This document shows, piece after piece, positions 52,022 to 59,885 of a stretch of DNA of 64,000 nucleotides (its first letter is position 1; each line of letters opens with the position of its first letter). Both the position numbers and the translations under genes were made by a program. Source of the stretch: an uncultured Collinsella sp. (lineage in GTDB: Bacteria; Actinomycetota; Coriobacteriia; Coriobacteriales; Coriobacteriaceae); the NCBI GenBank assembly GCA_900541685.1, contig UQKM01000012.1, positions 1-64,000 of the forward strand, given 5' to 3'. Under the pieces are notes generated by a model. That model saw only the letters and a program-made list of their open reading frames with translations, searched no databases and was not told the origin of the DNA.

Positions 52022-52515
52022 AGATAACTCCTTCGTGCATCTTATGGATGGATAAACCGCTTAAAGGTTGAGTGCATTCTAGCGTGAACCGGGGGCGCGT
52101 GCTCGCCAGGCAACAGGAGCCGCACAAAACGGCACCCCCGAAACGCTGCGGAAACATTGGAAACATGCTCGCTACAAATGAACTTCCGTAACAAACTGTC
52201 AACGTTTGCGCCATAAGGTTTGCCCCGTACCGCAAAACAGCCGCACCGCGGCCAGCGAAAAGGGGGACACCATGTTTATTAAGAGCGGGAACGCTTGTAA
52301 CAGAATGGAAACATTACTTTTACACAATAAAGTGGCATTACTGCATAAAAAAATAGAAATACGCAGAAATATGGATAAATGAACAAATCCAAAGAAAAGT
52401 TGAAATATTCGCCACTTTTCCTAACTAAAGCGTCTACTATTTTGCGAACGCCGAACACGGCGAAGGATGGCCTGTCGGGTAACCGAAACCCGACGAGATT
52501 TGAGAGGAGAGCCGC
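52022..52515. other. 494-bp divergent intergenic region with AT-rich patch and two leader hairpins
   Basis: This gap lies between hom (minus) and the livK operon (plus). Bases 52270-52440 are strikingly AT-rich for this genome and hold a possible livK promoter, TTGAAA (52400-52405), 16 bp, TAACTA (52422-52427). Two tandem hairpins follow in the likely leader: CGCCG-AACA-CGGCG (52449-52462) and GTCGGGT/ACCCGAC (52474-52494), just before the AGAGGAGAG ribosome site. No gene was seen. Confidence 0.55.
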
Positions 52516-53703
52516 ATGTCGAGCCTCACCGGTAAGTCATTGAACCCTGTTATGAATCGCAGGAGCGTTATCGCGAGCGCAGCAGGTCTGGGGGCGATGT
52601 CCATTCTAGCTGGCTGCTCCTCCAACGGCGGCGACAGCGGTTCCGCGTCGGGCGACGCTTCGTTTAAGATCGGCACCATCGGCCCGCTGACCGGCGCCAA
52701 CGCGTCCTACGGCAAGTCCGTTACACAGGCTGTCGAGCTTGGCTGCAAGGATTTCTCGACTAAGGAGCTGCCGCTTGTCAGCAAGGCCGAGGACGACCAG
52801 GCTGACGGTGAGAAGGCCGTCAACGCCTTCAACACCCTGCTCGACTGGGGCATGCAGGCCCTCGTCGGTCCGACCACCACGGGTGCGTCGGTCGCCGTTG
52901 CCGCCGAGTGCGGCAACGACCCCGAGACGTTCATGATCACCCCGTCTGCGTCCTCCGAGGACGTTACCAAGGGCAAGGATTGCGTCTTCCAGGTTTGCTT
53001 TACCGACCCCAACCAAGGTGTCAACGCTGCCAAGTTCCTGGCAGAGAAGTATGCGAACGAGAAGTTCGTGCTGTTCTATAACTCCGGCGACGCCTATTCT
53101 TCGGGCATCGCAGATTCCTTTAAGGCCCAGGCCGCTAAGTCTAAGCTTGAGATTGTCGACGAGGAGACCTTTAAGGACGACTCCGCCACGAGCTTTACCA
53201 ACCAGCTGACCAAGGCCAAGCAGGCAGGCGCCACCATGATCTTTGCGCCGATCTACTACACGCCGGCGTCCGTCCTGCTCAAGAACGCCAAGGACATGGG
53301 CTACGACGTCAAGATGATGGGCTGCGACGGCATGGACGGCATCCTGGGCGTTGAGGGCTTCGACACCTCTCTTGCCGAGGGTCTGCTGCTCATGACCCCG
53401 TTCTCCGCCGACGACGAGAAGAACGCCGACTTCGTCAACGCTTACAAGGATAAGTACGGCGATACCCCCGACCAGTTTGCCGCCGACGCCTACGACGGCG
53501 TGCATGCTGTGGTCGAGGCTCTCAAGGAGGCCGGCCTGGGCGTCGACGCCGACCCCACCGAGGTTGCCGAGAAGCTTCCTAAGGCTATGCTCAAGATTAC
53601 CGTTGACGGTCTGACTGGCAAGCTCTCCTGGAACGACAAGGGTCAGGTCCAGAAGGACCCGACGGCGTACGTCATTACCGACGGCAAGTACGTACAGGCC
53701 TAA
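52516..53703 (+). CDS. livK: Branched-chain amino-acid ABC transporter, substrate-binding lipoprotein
   Basis: This 395-aa type I periplasmic-binding-fold protein captures leucine, isoleucine, valine or similar ligands outside the membrane. It has a lipoprotein signal with the lipobox ILAGC (Cys34) preceded by NRRS (Arg15-Arg16), so Tat export is possible. The mature part begins after a Gly/Ser-rich linker with FKIGTIGPLTGANASYGKS, typical of LivK. It is the first gene of livKHMGF, separated from livH by 139 bp that show no obvious terminator. Confidence 0.94.
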   Translation: MSSLTGKSLNPVMNRRSVIASAAGLGAMSILAGCSSNGGDSGSASGDASFKIGTIGPLTGANASYGKSVTQAVELGCKDFSTKELPLVSKAEDDQADGEKAVNAFNTLLDWGMQALVGPTTTGASVAVAAECGNDPETFMITPSASSEDVTKGKDCVFQVCFTDPNQGVNAAKFLAEKYANEKFVLFYNSGDAYSSGIADSFKAQAAKSKLEIVDEETFKDDSATSFTNQLTKAKQAGATMIFAPIYYTPASVLLKNAKDMGYDVKMMGCDGMDGILGVEGFDTSLAEGLLLMTPFSADDEKNADFVNAYKDKYGDTPDQFAADAYDGVHAVVEALKEAGLGVDADPTEVAEKLPKAMLKITVDGLTGKLSWNDKGQVQKDPTAYVITDGKYVQA

Positions 53704-53842
53704 TAGGCCGCCTTATATAGAGCGGTTTTGATCCCAAGCAGGGGAGGTTTTGGCCTTCCCTGCTTGCTTGGTATCTAGGGACGATGTAACGTCCCTGTTT
53801 CATACATCAACTGGAAACCTATTCGAAAGGGGGATGTGGAAC

Positions 53843-54724
53843 ATGACGGTCTTTATCCAATACTTGGTCAACGGCCTGTCCATGGGCAGCGTCTACGCCA
53901 TCATCGCGTTGGGCTACACCATGGTCTACGGTATCGCCAAGATGCTCAACTTCGCTCACGGCGACGTCATCATGGTCGGTGCCTATGTCTCGTTCTGCGC
54001 CACGTCGTATCTCGGCCTCCCGGGCTGGGCATCTGTAATTCTCTCTTGTGTGGTCTGCACGGTTCTCGGTGTTCTCATCGAGGGTCTGGCATACAAGCCG
54101 CTGCGCCAAGCAGGCCCTCTGGCCGTTCTGATCACGGCCATCGGCGTGTCTTACTTCCTGCAGAACGCCGCGCAGCTTCTGTGGGGCGCCACGCCCAAGA
54201 ACTTCACTTCGCTCGTCACCTTCCAGGTGCCGGAGTTCTTGGCCAAGTTCAACGTAAGCGCCGTCTCGCTCGTCACCATCGTCGCCTGCCTGGTTATCAT
54301 GGCCGGCCTGATGTTCTTTACAGGCAAGACCAAGATGGGCAAAGCCATGCGCGCCGTGTCCGAGGACAAGGCCGCCGCTCAGCTCATGGGCATCAACGTC
54401 AACCGCACCATCTCGATGACGTTCGCCATCGGCTCCGCCCTTGCCGCCATCGCCGGCGTGCTGCTGTGCTCCTACTCGCCGGTGCTGCAGCCCACGACGG
54501 GTGCCATGCCTGGCATCAAGGCCTTCGATGCCGCTGTCTTCGGTGGCATCGGCTCCATCCCCGGTGCCTTTGTCGGTGGCATTCTCATCGGTATCATCGA
54601 GGCGATGGCACAGGCTTATATTTCCACGAGCCTTGCCAACTCCATCGTCTTTGGTGTTTTGATCATCGTCCTGCTCGTCAAGCCTGCCGGCCTCTTGGGC
54701 AAGTACGTCCCCGAGAAGGTGTAG
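53843..54724 (+). CDS. livH: Branched-chain amino-acid ABC transporter permease LivH
   Basis: This 293-aa permease has about eight transmembrane helices and the LivH pattern NGLSMGSVYAIIALGYTMVYGIAKMLNFAHGD at the start and GAMPGIKAFDAAVFGGIGSIPGA later. It pairs with LivM to form the channel. The ATG at 53843 has GGGGGAT upstream. livM follows after 9 bp. Confidence 0.95.
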   Translation: MTVFIQYLVNGLSMGSVYAIIALGYTMVYGIAKMLNFAHGDVIMVGAYVSFCATSYLGLPGWASVILSCVVCTVLGVLIEGLAYKPLRQAGPLAVLITAIGVSYFLQNAAQLLWGATPKNFTSLVTFQVPEFLAKFNVSAVSLVTIVACLVIMAGLMFFTGKTKMGKAMRAVSEDKAAAQLMGINVNRTISMTFAIGSALAAIAGVLLCSYSPVLQPTTGAMPGIKAFDAAVFGGIGSIPGAFVGGILIGIIEAMAQAYISTSLANSIVFGVLIIVLLVKPAGLLGKYVPEKV

Positions 54725-54733
54725 GTGAGCGTT

Positions 54734-55813
54734 ATGAAGTTTCTTAAAGACAAGCAGACGCGTCACGACTTTGTTACGTACGCCATGTGCCTTGTGGCGT
54801 TCGCCATCGTGTTCTTTATGCAGTCTAACCACATGATTCCGCGCATGATCGCCGGTCAGCTGGTTCCCATCACGGCCTATATCGTCATGGCTATCTCCCT
54901 TAACCTCGTCGTCGGCATCGCGGGCGACTTGTCGCTGGGCCACGCGGGCTTTATGAGCGTCGGCGCCTATACAGGCATCGTTACCGCGGTCGCCCTCGAG
55001 AGCGCCGTTCCCTCCGATCCGATACGTCTTGTCATCAGCATCGTGGTCGGCGCCATCGCTGCCGCCATCCTGGGCTTCTTGATCGGCATCCCGGTCCTTC
55101 GCCTGAGCGGCGATTACCTGGCTATCGTGACGCTGGCCTTTGGCGAGATTATCAAAGAGATCGTCACCTGCCTTATCGTGGGCGTCGACTCCCGCGGCCT
55201 GCATGTGATCTTTAACATTACAGGTAACTCCACGATCGACGACCTGCACCTGCTCGAGGACGGCACCGCCATCATCAAGGGCGCCCAGGGCGCATCGGGC
55301 GTGTCGACGTACTCGACCTTCCTCGCCGGTGCCATCCTGGTCATGGTCGCACTCGTGATCGTGCTCAACCTGGTTCGCAGCCGTACCGGCCGTGCCATTA
55401 TGGCCGTGCGCGACAACAAGATCGCTGCCGAGTCCGTGGGCATCTCCGTCACCGAGTACCGCATGATCGCCTTCGTGGTTTCCGCCGCTCTCGCCGGCGC
55501 TGCCGGAGCCCTCTTCGGCGGTAACTTCTCGCAGCTTTCCGCCACCAAGTTCGACTTCAACACGTCCATCCTCATCCTGGTATTCGTGGTCCTGGGCGGT
55601 CTGGGCAATATGCGCGGCTCCGTCATCGCGGCGGCGTTGCTCACGGTGCTTCCCGAGCTGCTCCGTCAGTTCTCGGACTACCGCATGCTCATCTACGCCA
55701 TCGTGCTGATCCTGGTCATGATCTTTACCAACAACCCGCAGCTCAAGGCGTTCTTCGCACGCATTAAGGACCGCTTTGCTTCCAAGAAGGAGGTAGCAGC
55801 CGATGCCCAGTAA
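54734..55813 (+). CDS. livM: Branched-chain amino-acid ABC transporter permease LivM
   Basis: This 359-aa second permease of the importer has about nine membrane helices and the family segments SLNLVVGIAGDLSLGHAGFMSVGAYTG and GDYLAIVTLAFGEI. Near the end, LVFVVLGGLGNMRGSV is the usual LivM/LivH coupling region. The ATG at 54734 follows TAGGTGAG. It overlaps livG by 11 bp, so the genes are co-translated. Confidence 0.95.
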   Translation: MKFLKDKQTRHDFVTYAMCLVAFAIVFFMQSNHMIPRMIAGQLVPITAYIVMAISLNLVVGIAGDLSLGHAGFMSVGAYTGIVTAVALESAVPSDPIRLVISIVVGAIAAAILGFLIGIPVLRLSGDYLAIVTLAFGEIIKEIVTCLIVGVDSRGLHVIFNITGNSTIDDLHLLEDGTAIIKGAQGASGVSTYSTFLAGAILVMVALVIVLNLVRSRTGRAIMAVRDNKIAAESVGISVTEYRMIAFVVSAALAGAAGALFGGNFSQLSATKFDFNTSILILVFVVLGGLGNMRGSVIAAALLTVLPELLRQFSDYRMLIYAIVLILVMIFTNNPQLKAFFARIKDRFASKKEVAADAQ

Positions 55814-56663
55814 GTTTGAGTTCAACAAGGGCAAGATGGTCCCGTATCCTTCTGGCGCCATCGTTCCCGACCGCGACCTGGGCCAGCGCCCGGCGCTCGA
55901 GTGCATCCACTTGGGCATTGAATTTGGCGGCCTTAAGGCAGTCGACGACTTTAGCCTGACCATCGGTAAGACCGAGATCGCCGGTCTGATCGGTCCCAAC
56001 GGTGCCGGTAAGACCACGGTCTTCAACCTGCTCACCAAGGTGTACCAGCCCACGCACGGTACTATCCTGCTCGACGGCGAGGACACCTCGGGCAAGTCCG
56101 TCTACCAGGTCAACCGTATGGGTATCGCCCGTACGTTCCAGAACATTCGCCTGTTCAACACCATGACGGTGGAGGACAACGTTAAGGTCGGCCTGCACAA
56201 CCAGGAGCGCTACTCTGGTTTTGAGGGCGTGCTGCGTCTGCCGACGTACTGGAAGCACGAGAAGGCCGCCCACGAGCGCGCCATGGAGCTGCTGTCCATC
56301 TTTGATATGGAGCACCTGGCAAACGAGCAGGCCGGCTCGCTGCCTTACGGCGCCCAGCGTCGTCTGGAGATCGTCCGCGCGCTTGCCACCAACCCCAAGC
56401 TGCTGCTGCTCGACGAGCCTGCTGCCGGCATGAACCCGTCCGAGACCGCGGAGCTCATGGAGAACATCGTCAAGATCCGCGACACCTTTGGCATCGCCAT
56501 CATGCTTATCGAGCACGACATGTCGCTCGTCATGAATATTTGCGAGGGCATTTGCGTGCTTAATTTTGGCAAGGTCATCGCCAAGGGCACGGCCGAGGAA
56601 ATTCAGAACAACGACGCCGTTATCGAGGCATATCTGGGCAAGCAGGATAAGGGGGAGAACTAA
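55803..56663 (+). CDS. livG: Branched-chain amino-acid ABC transporter ATPase LivG
   Basis: This 286-aa nucleotide-binding protein has Walker A GPNGAGKTT (64-72), the ABC signature region in the divergent form LPYGAQRRLEI, and Walker B LLLLDEPAAG. The changed signature (in place of LSGGQ) is common in LivG. It has an N-terminal extension of about 30 residues. AAGGAGG lies in the end of livM. It works with LivF as an ATPase heterodimer. Confidence 0.95.
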   Translation: MPSKFEFNKGKMVPYPSGAIVPDRDLGQRPALECIHLGIEFGGLKAVDDFSLTIGKTEIAGLIGPNGAGKTTVFNLLTKVYQPTHGTILLDGEDTSGKSVYQVNRMGIARTFQNIRLFNTMTVEDNVKVGLHNQERYSGFEGVLRLPTYWKHEKAAHERAMELLSIFDMEHLANEQAGSLPYGAQRRLEIVRALATNPKLLLLDEPAAGMNPSETAELMENIVKIRDTFGIAIMLIEHDMSLVMNICEGICVLNFGKVIAKGTAEEIQNNDAVIEAYLGKQDKGEN

Positions 56664-57377
56664 ATGGCAGAGCCGATGCTTTCCGTCTACAACATCAACG
56701 TCTGGTACGGCGCTATCCACGCCATCAAGGACATCTCCTTTAACGTCAACGAGGGTGAGATCGTGGCCTTGATCGGTGCTAACGGCGCCGGCAAGTCCAC
56801 AACGCTTAAGACTGTCTCGGGCCTGCTGCGTTCCAAGACCGGCTCCATCAAGTTTATGGGCGAGGACATTACCCATACGCCTGCCGACAAGCTGGTGGGC
56901 AAGGGCCTGGCCCAGGTGCCCGAGGGCCGTCGTGCCTTTTTGCAGATGACGGTCGAGGAGAACCTGGAGATGGGCGCTTACGCGCAGCCCAAGTCCACGG
57001 TGGCTCCGGGCCTTGAGCGCGTCTACGAGCAGTTCCCTCGCCTTAAGGAGCGCCGTCGCCAAGTCGCCGGCACCCTTTCGGGCGGCGAGCAGCAGATGCT
57101 CGTTATGGGCCGCGCCCTTATGAGTAACCCCAAGCTGCTCATGCTTGACGAGCCTTCCATGGGCCTGGCGCCGATTCTGATTGAGCAGATCTTCCAGATT
57201 GTCGAGGACCTGCACAAGGCCGGCACCACGGTGCTTCTGGTCGAGCAGAACGCGCAGATGGCGCTCTCGATCGCCACGCGTGGCTACGTGCTCGAGACCG
57301 GCAAGATCACCATGACCGGCACGGGCCAAGAGCTCCTGCACGACGATAACGTCCGCAAAGCCTATCTTGGTGGCTAG
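56664..57377 (+). CDS. livF: Branched-chain amino-acid ABC transporter ATPase LivF
   Basis: This 237-aa nucleotide-binding protein has Walker A GANGAGKST (38-46), signature LSGGEQQML and Walker B LLMLDEPSMGL. It is the fifth and last gene of livKHMGF and starts immediately after livG. AAGGGGGAG precedes its ATG. A terminator nested in a larger inverted repeat follows. Confidence 0.95.
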   Translation: MAEPMLSVYNINVWYGAIHAIKDISFNVNEGEIVALIGANGAGKSTTLKTVSGLLRSKTGSIKFMGEDITHTPADKLVGKGLAQVPEGRRAFLQMTVEENLEMGAYAQPKSTVAPGLERVYEQFPRLKERRRQVAGTLSGGEQQMLVMGRALMSNPKLLMLDEPSMGLAPILIEQIFQIVEDLHKAGTTVLLVEQNAQMALSIATRGYVLETGKITMTGTGQELLHDDNVRKAYLGG

Positions 57378-57420
57378 GAGGTTCCGCCGTTCTACCGAAC
57401 GGCGGACCGGCCGACGCTGC

Positions 57421-57520
57421 GCGGGCACCAGAGCGACAACTAGTCATTCAAAGAGGACGGCATGACCAGAAGGTCTATGCCGTCCTCTTTTCATGCCAAT
57501 TTGTTCGCTCTGGTGCCCGC
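57421..57520 (+). terminator. Nested double inverted repeat: liv operon terminator inside an outer 16-bp stem
   Basis: The inner stem AAAGAGGACGGCAT (57450-57463) pairs perfectly with 57477-57490 and is followed by TC after a T-run within the stem end; it should end the liv transcript. An outer arm GCGGGCACCAGAGCGA (57421-57436) pairs perfectly with 57505-57520, enclosing the inner one. Two nested perfect stems of 16 and 14 bp could extrude as one cruciform or fold as one long RNA hairpin. The 325-bp gap it lies in (57378-57702) also holds the second 40-bp repeat; no gene was seen in it. Confidence 0.8.
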
Positions 57521-57570
57521 TCGCTGTCCGTCCTCTGCTTGCGGCGCTGCTTTGGTTCTGGCATTTGGGG

Positions 57571-57626
57571 TAGTTGCTGGGGACGTTCTTGAAAGACTAG
57601 TCGTTTAAGAACGTCCCCAGCAACTA
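57571..57626. repeat. GGGGAC hairpin element, copy 2
   Basis: The 40-bp core 57579-57618 matches copy 1 at 56-95 except in about seven loop bases. Here the arms extend to a perfect 20-bp inverted repeat (57571-57590 with 57607-57626). It lies 77 bp downstream of the truncated DUF4097-like gene and about 194 bp after livF. Confidence 0.85.
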
Positions 57627-57702
57627 GGTCAAAAGGCTTCGAGGGCGGCGTGCTTACGCCCGTCGTGGTGCGCCCGAAGGGGGATGGCTGCTACGAGTTC
57701 GA

Positions 57703-57966
57703 TCATTTGCGAGGAGAAGACGAACCAGCCGTTGCAGATCCAATATGGATCTCGCCAACCTCGGCAAGCTGCTCGATGAGTGGAAGCCCTGTCGGGTCGT
57801 CTATTTCAACACCACCCAGAATGATGGTGTCATCGCGCAGGTCGATCTGTGTGTTGAACACAGCGAGGTTAAAGCCGGAGGCCACAAATCCGATAGCAGC
57901 CAGGACGAGCCCCGTGGCAACAAGCCCACCCGCTACGGCAAGGTAAATCTTTTTTACGCTGGACAT
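57703..57966 (-). CDS. Short DUF4097-like membrane protein, probably truncated
   Basis: This 87-aa protein has an N-terminal transmembrane helix (about residues 7-30) and the start of an exposed region with strand-like FNTQIDLRDDTIILGGVEI. Its place, third after PadR and DUF1700 genes, is where a full DUF4097 protein of about 250-350 aa usually stands. The frame ends in SSSPRK with no GSGD repeats, and a dispersed hairpin repeat lies 77 bp downstream, so the gene is probably a remnant cut short by deletion or insertion. It may still be translated: it starts 14 bp after the DUF1700 gene. Confidence 0.6.
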   Translation of the reverse strand: MSSVKKIYLAVAGGLVATGLVLAAIGFVASGFNLAVFNTQIDLRDDTIILGGVEIDDPTGLPLIEQLAEVGEIHIGSATAGSSSPRK

Positions 57967-57980
57967 GTTTGCACTCCTTC

Positions 57981-58613
57981 CTATGCCGTAAGCGGCGCCG
58001 CTTCAGCGCCCCTGCGGCTCTTACTGCCTCGATCTTTCCAGAAGGGCGAAACGGCTTTCTTCGCCCAAAGGGCAGAGAGGCGCGCGATCTGCTTGGACGC
58101 CGTCCAGGCACCGGCTCCCGCGAGGAGCGCCACACCGATGGAAGCGAATCCCATTCCCATCGAGGTTAAAACGTACGGAACATGCCCGATAATGATGCCG
58201 TCCACGGTGAACAGGAGCCCCACCACGCCCGCGCCCCCGAATGCCGCGGCCACGATCCACACGCAGAGCGCAAGAACCCAAATGCAGATGTAGACTGTAG
58301 CGGCAACGGCGACGAACGCGAACAGCAGCGGAATCCATACCGGAGAGCCCACGATGGCGAGCGCCCATAGAAGCGCCGTGCTCTTGCGCTTGGTCCTCGC
58401 AATTGCGCGCGGCACGGCGGGCAGTTCGTCGAGCGTTGCCTCGGCGACCTCACCGAGCGTGCCCATGGCGGCCACAGCCTCGGCCTCCGTCATGCCGTCC
58501 TCCATACGGTCGGCGATGGCCTCCGCGTAGAACTTCTGCGTTTCCTTTACCTGATCTGCCGGCAGACAGGCCAGAAGCTCGCCCAGCCGGTTCAAGAACT
58601 CATCGCGCGTCAT
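57981..58613 (-). CDS. DUF1700 membrane protein
   Basis: This 210-aa protein has the DUF1700 N-terminal cytosolic region (MTRDEFLNRLGELLACLP, then EEAVAAMG-like EAEAVAAMGTLGE) and about four transmembrane helices (about residues 85-175), with a basic tail. In many bacteria DUF1700 proteins are co-transcribed with a PadR regulator and a DUF4097 protein, which is the order here; their function is thought to lie in envelope stress but is not established. AAGGGAG precedes the ATG, which overlaps the PadR gene by 14 bp. Confidence 0.85.
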   Translation of the reverse strand: MTRDEFLNRLGELLACLPADQVKETQKFYAEAIADRMEDGMTEAEAVAAMGTLGEVAEATLDELPAVPRAIARTKRKSTALLWALAIVGSPVWIPLLFAFVAVAATVYICIWVLALCVWIVAAAFGGAGVVGLLFTVDGIIIGHVPYVLTSMGMGFASIGVALLAGAGAWTASKQIARLSALWAKKAVSPFWKDRGSKSRRGAEAAPLTA

Positions 58614-58920
58614 GGTGCGCTCCCTTCACGTAACTGTAGATTTCCTGCACGGATGGCCATTCGGCGAGGAACTCGGCGATACGCTCATGCCCGGTGTCCG
58701 TGATGCGGTAGTACCTTCGCAGCCGCCCGTTGTGCTCGGCGGAGCGCGCCGTGATGCACCCTGCCTTCTCCAGGCGCTTGAGCAACGGATAGAGCGTGGA
58801 CTCCGTGAGCCCCATGCTCGCGGGCACGTCCTTCACGATCTGATAGCCGTAGGATTCCTCGCCCGAGACGGCCGCGAGCACGCAGGCCTCGAGGAAGCCG
58901 CGCTTCATCTGTGCCTCCAT
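58600..58920 (-). CDS. PadR-family transcriptional regulator
   Basis: This 106-aa PadR-like winged-helix regulator has the family pattern RGFLEACVLAAVSGEESYGYQIVKDV, LTESTLYPLLKRLEKAGCI and RRYYRITDTGHERI. It lacks the extra C-terminal domain of longer PadR proteins, as in PadR subfamily 2. The ATG at 58920 has AAAGGAGGTG at good spacing. A strong promoter with a palindrome across its -10 and spacer lies just upstream, so it probably represses its own operon (PadR, DUF1700, DUF4097-like). Confidence 0.9.
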   Translation of the reverse strand: MEAQMKRGFLEACVLAAVSGEESYGYQIVKDVPASMGLTESTLYPLLKRLEKAGCITARSAEHNGRLRRYYRITDTGHERIAEFLAEWPSVQEIYSYVKGAHHDAR

Positions 58921-58957
58921 CCGCACACCTCCTTTCGTAGTATACTGTGTAACACCT

Positions 58958-58986
58958 ACTATATGACACATAGTATATGATGTCAA
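58958..58986 (-). promoter_or_regulatory. Consensus promoter with overlapping PadR-type operator
   Basis: On the minus strand TTGACA (58986-58981) and TATAGT (58963-58958) are separated by exactly 17 bp, a near-perfect sigma-70-type promoter. The palindrome ACTAT-N7-ATAGT (58958-58974) covers the -10 and most of the spacer. A second copy-like stretch (TAGTATACTGTGTAACAC) follows towards the gene. The PadR start is about 38 bp downstream. Confidence 0.8.
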
Positions 58987-59025
58987 CAGTTGTCGTATAG
59001 GGAGCCCGGTCTGTCTGTCCCCTGC

Positions 59026-59060
59026 GGGTACTCATTGGGGACGTACTTAAATGAGTACCC
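59026..59060. repeat. 11-bp-stem hairpin with GGGGAC loop
   Basis: GGGTACTCATT (59026-59036) pairs perfectly with 59050-59060, and the loop is GGGGACGTACTTA. A further GGGGACGTTCC follows at 59083-59093, inside a looser repeat reading GTGGCAC...GTGCCGGCAC. The GGGGACGT core is shared with the 40-bp elements at 56-95 and 57579-57618. The rest of the 218-bp gap before cutC holds no gene. Confidence 0.6.
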
Positions 59061-59204
59061 ATCGCTCAAGGTGGCACCTGGGGACGTTCCTTATGTGCCG
59101 GCACTTTGGGACACTCCTTGTCAAGGTTTTGTTCCATCGTGCGGGTTGCTATTTAACGTGCGACAATGCCGTGTGGAAATCGAAATGTCTTCTGGGGGCT
59201 ATCT

Positions 59205-59882
59205 ATGCTATACGAATTTTGCGCCGAGAACTTTGAGCGGGTGCCGGCGGCCATCGAGGCCGGTGCAAGGCGTATCGAACTGTGCGACAACCTTGCCGTC
59301 GGTGGTACCACGCCCTCGGCCGGCGTTATCAGCACTACGGTCAGCTATGCTCACGAGCATGACGCGCGAGTGATGTGCATGATTCGCCCGCGTGGCGGTG
59401 ACTTTCACTACAACCAGGACGAGCTGCGCATGATGGAGATGGACTTGGGTCTTGCCGTGAGCGCCGGCGTTGACGGCCTGGTCTTTGGCTGCTGCAAGCC
59501 CTGTGCCGGCGGCTGGGCGCTCGACGAGCTCACCCTCGGCGCCCTCGTGATGGCTACGGGCTGCGCGACCGAGGAGTGCAAGCGCGGGGCCATCGATATC
59601 ACCTTCCACATGGCCTTTGACCAGCTCTCGCTCGAGGCTCAGCTCGATGCCATTGACACACTCGCCGACTGCGGCATCACGCGCATCCTGACGCATGGTG
59701 GTGCTGCTGGAACGCCGATCGAGGACAACCTGGAGTACCTGTCGCGTCTTGTCGAGTATGCGGGCGACCGCCTGACCATCCTTCCCGGCGGCGGCATTTC
59801 TACGGCCAACCGCGATACCGTGGCGGCGGCATTGAGCGTCTCCGAGCTCCATGGCACCAAGATCGTGCCGTTGGAGGTATAA
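59205..59882 (+). CDS. cutC: CutC-family copper homeostasis protein
   Basis: This 225-aa TIM-barrel protein fits CutC (LYEFCAENFERVPAAIEAGARRIELCDNLAVGGTTPS at the start, then MIRPRGGDFHY and LTHGGAAGTP). The family was linked to copper tolerance, but its biochemical activity is not settled. The ATG at 59205 has TGGGGGC upstream; longer in-frame starts enter the repeat region. A DUF4931 gene starts 3 bp after the stop, so the two are probably translated together. Confidence 0.92.
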   Translation: MLYEFCAENFERVPAAIEAGARRIELCDNLAVGGTTPSAGVISTTVSYAHEHDARVMCMIRPRGGDFHYNQDELRMMEMDLGLAVSAGVDGLVFGCCKPCAGGWALDELTLGALVMATGCATEECKRGAIDITFHMAFDQLSLEAQLDAIDTLADCGITRILTHGGAAGTPIEDNLEYLSRLVEYAGDRLTILPGGGISTANRDTVAAALSVSELHGTKIVPLEV

Positions 59883-59885
59883 CCC

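Noticed and set aside
53819..56095. A 758-codon minus-strand frame across livH, livM and livG
   Set aside because: Antisense to clear ABC transporter genes; composition (Asp/His/Gly-rich) is that of a shadow frame.
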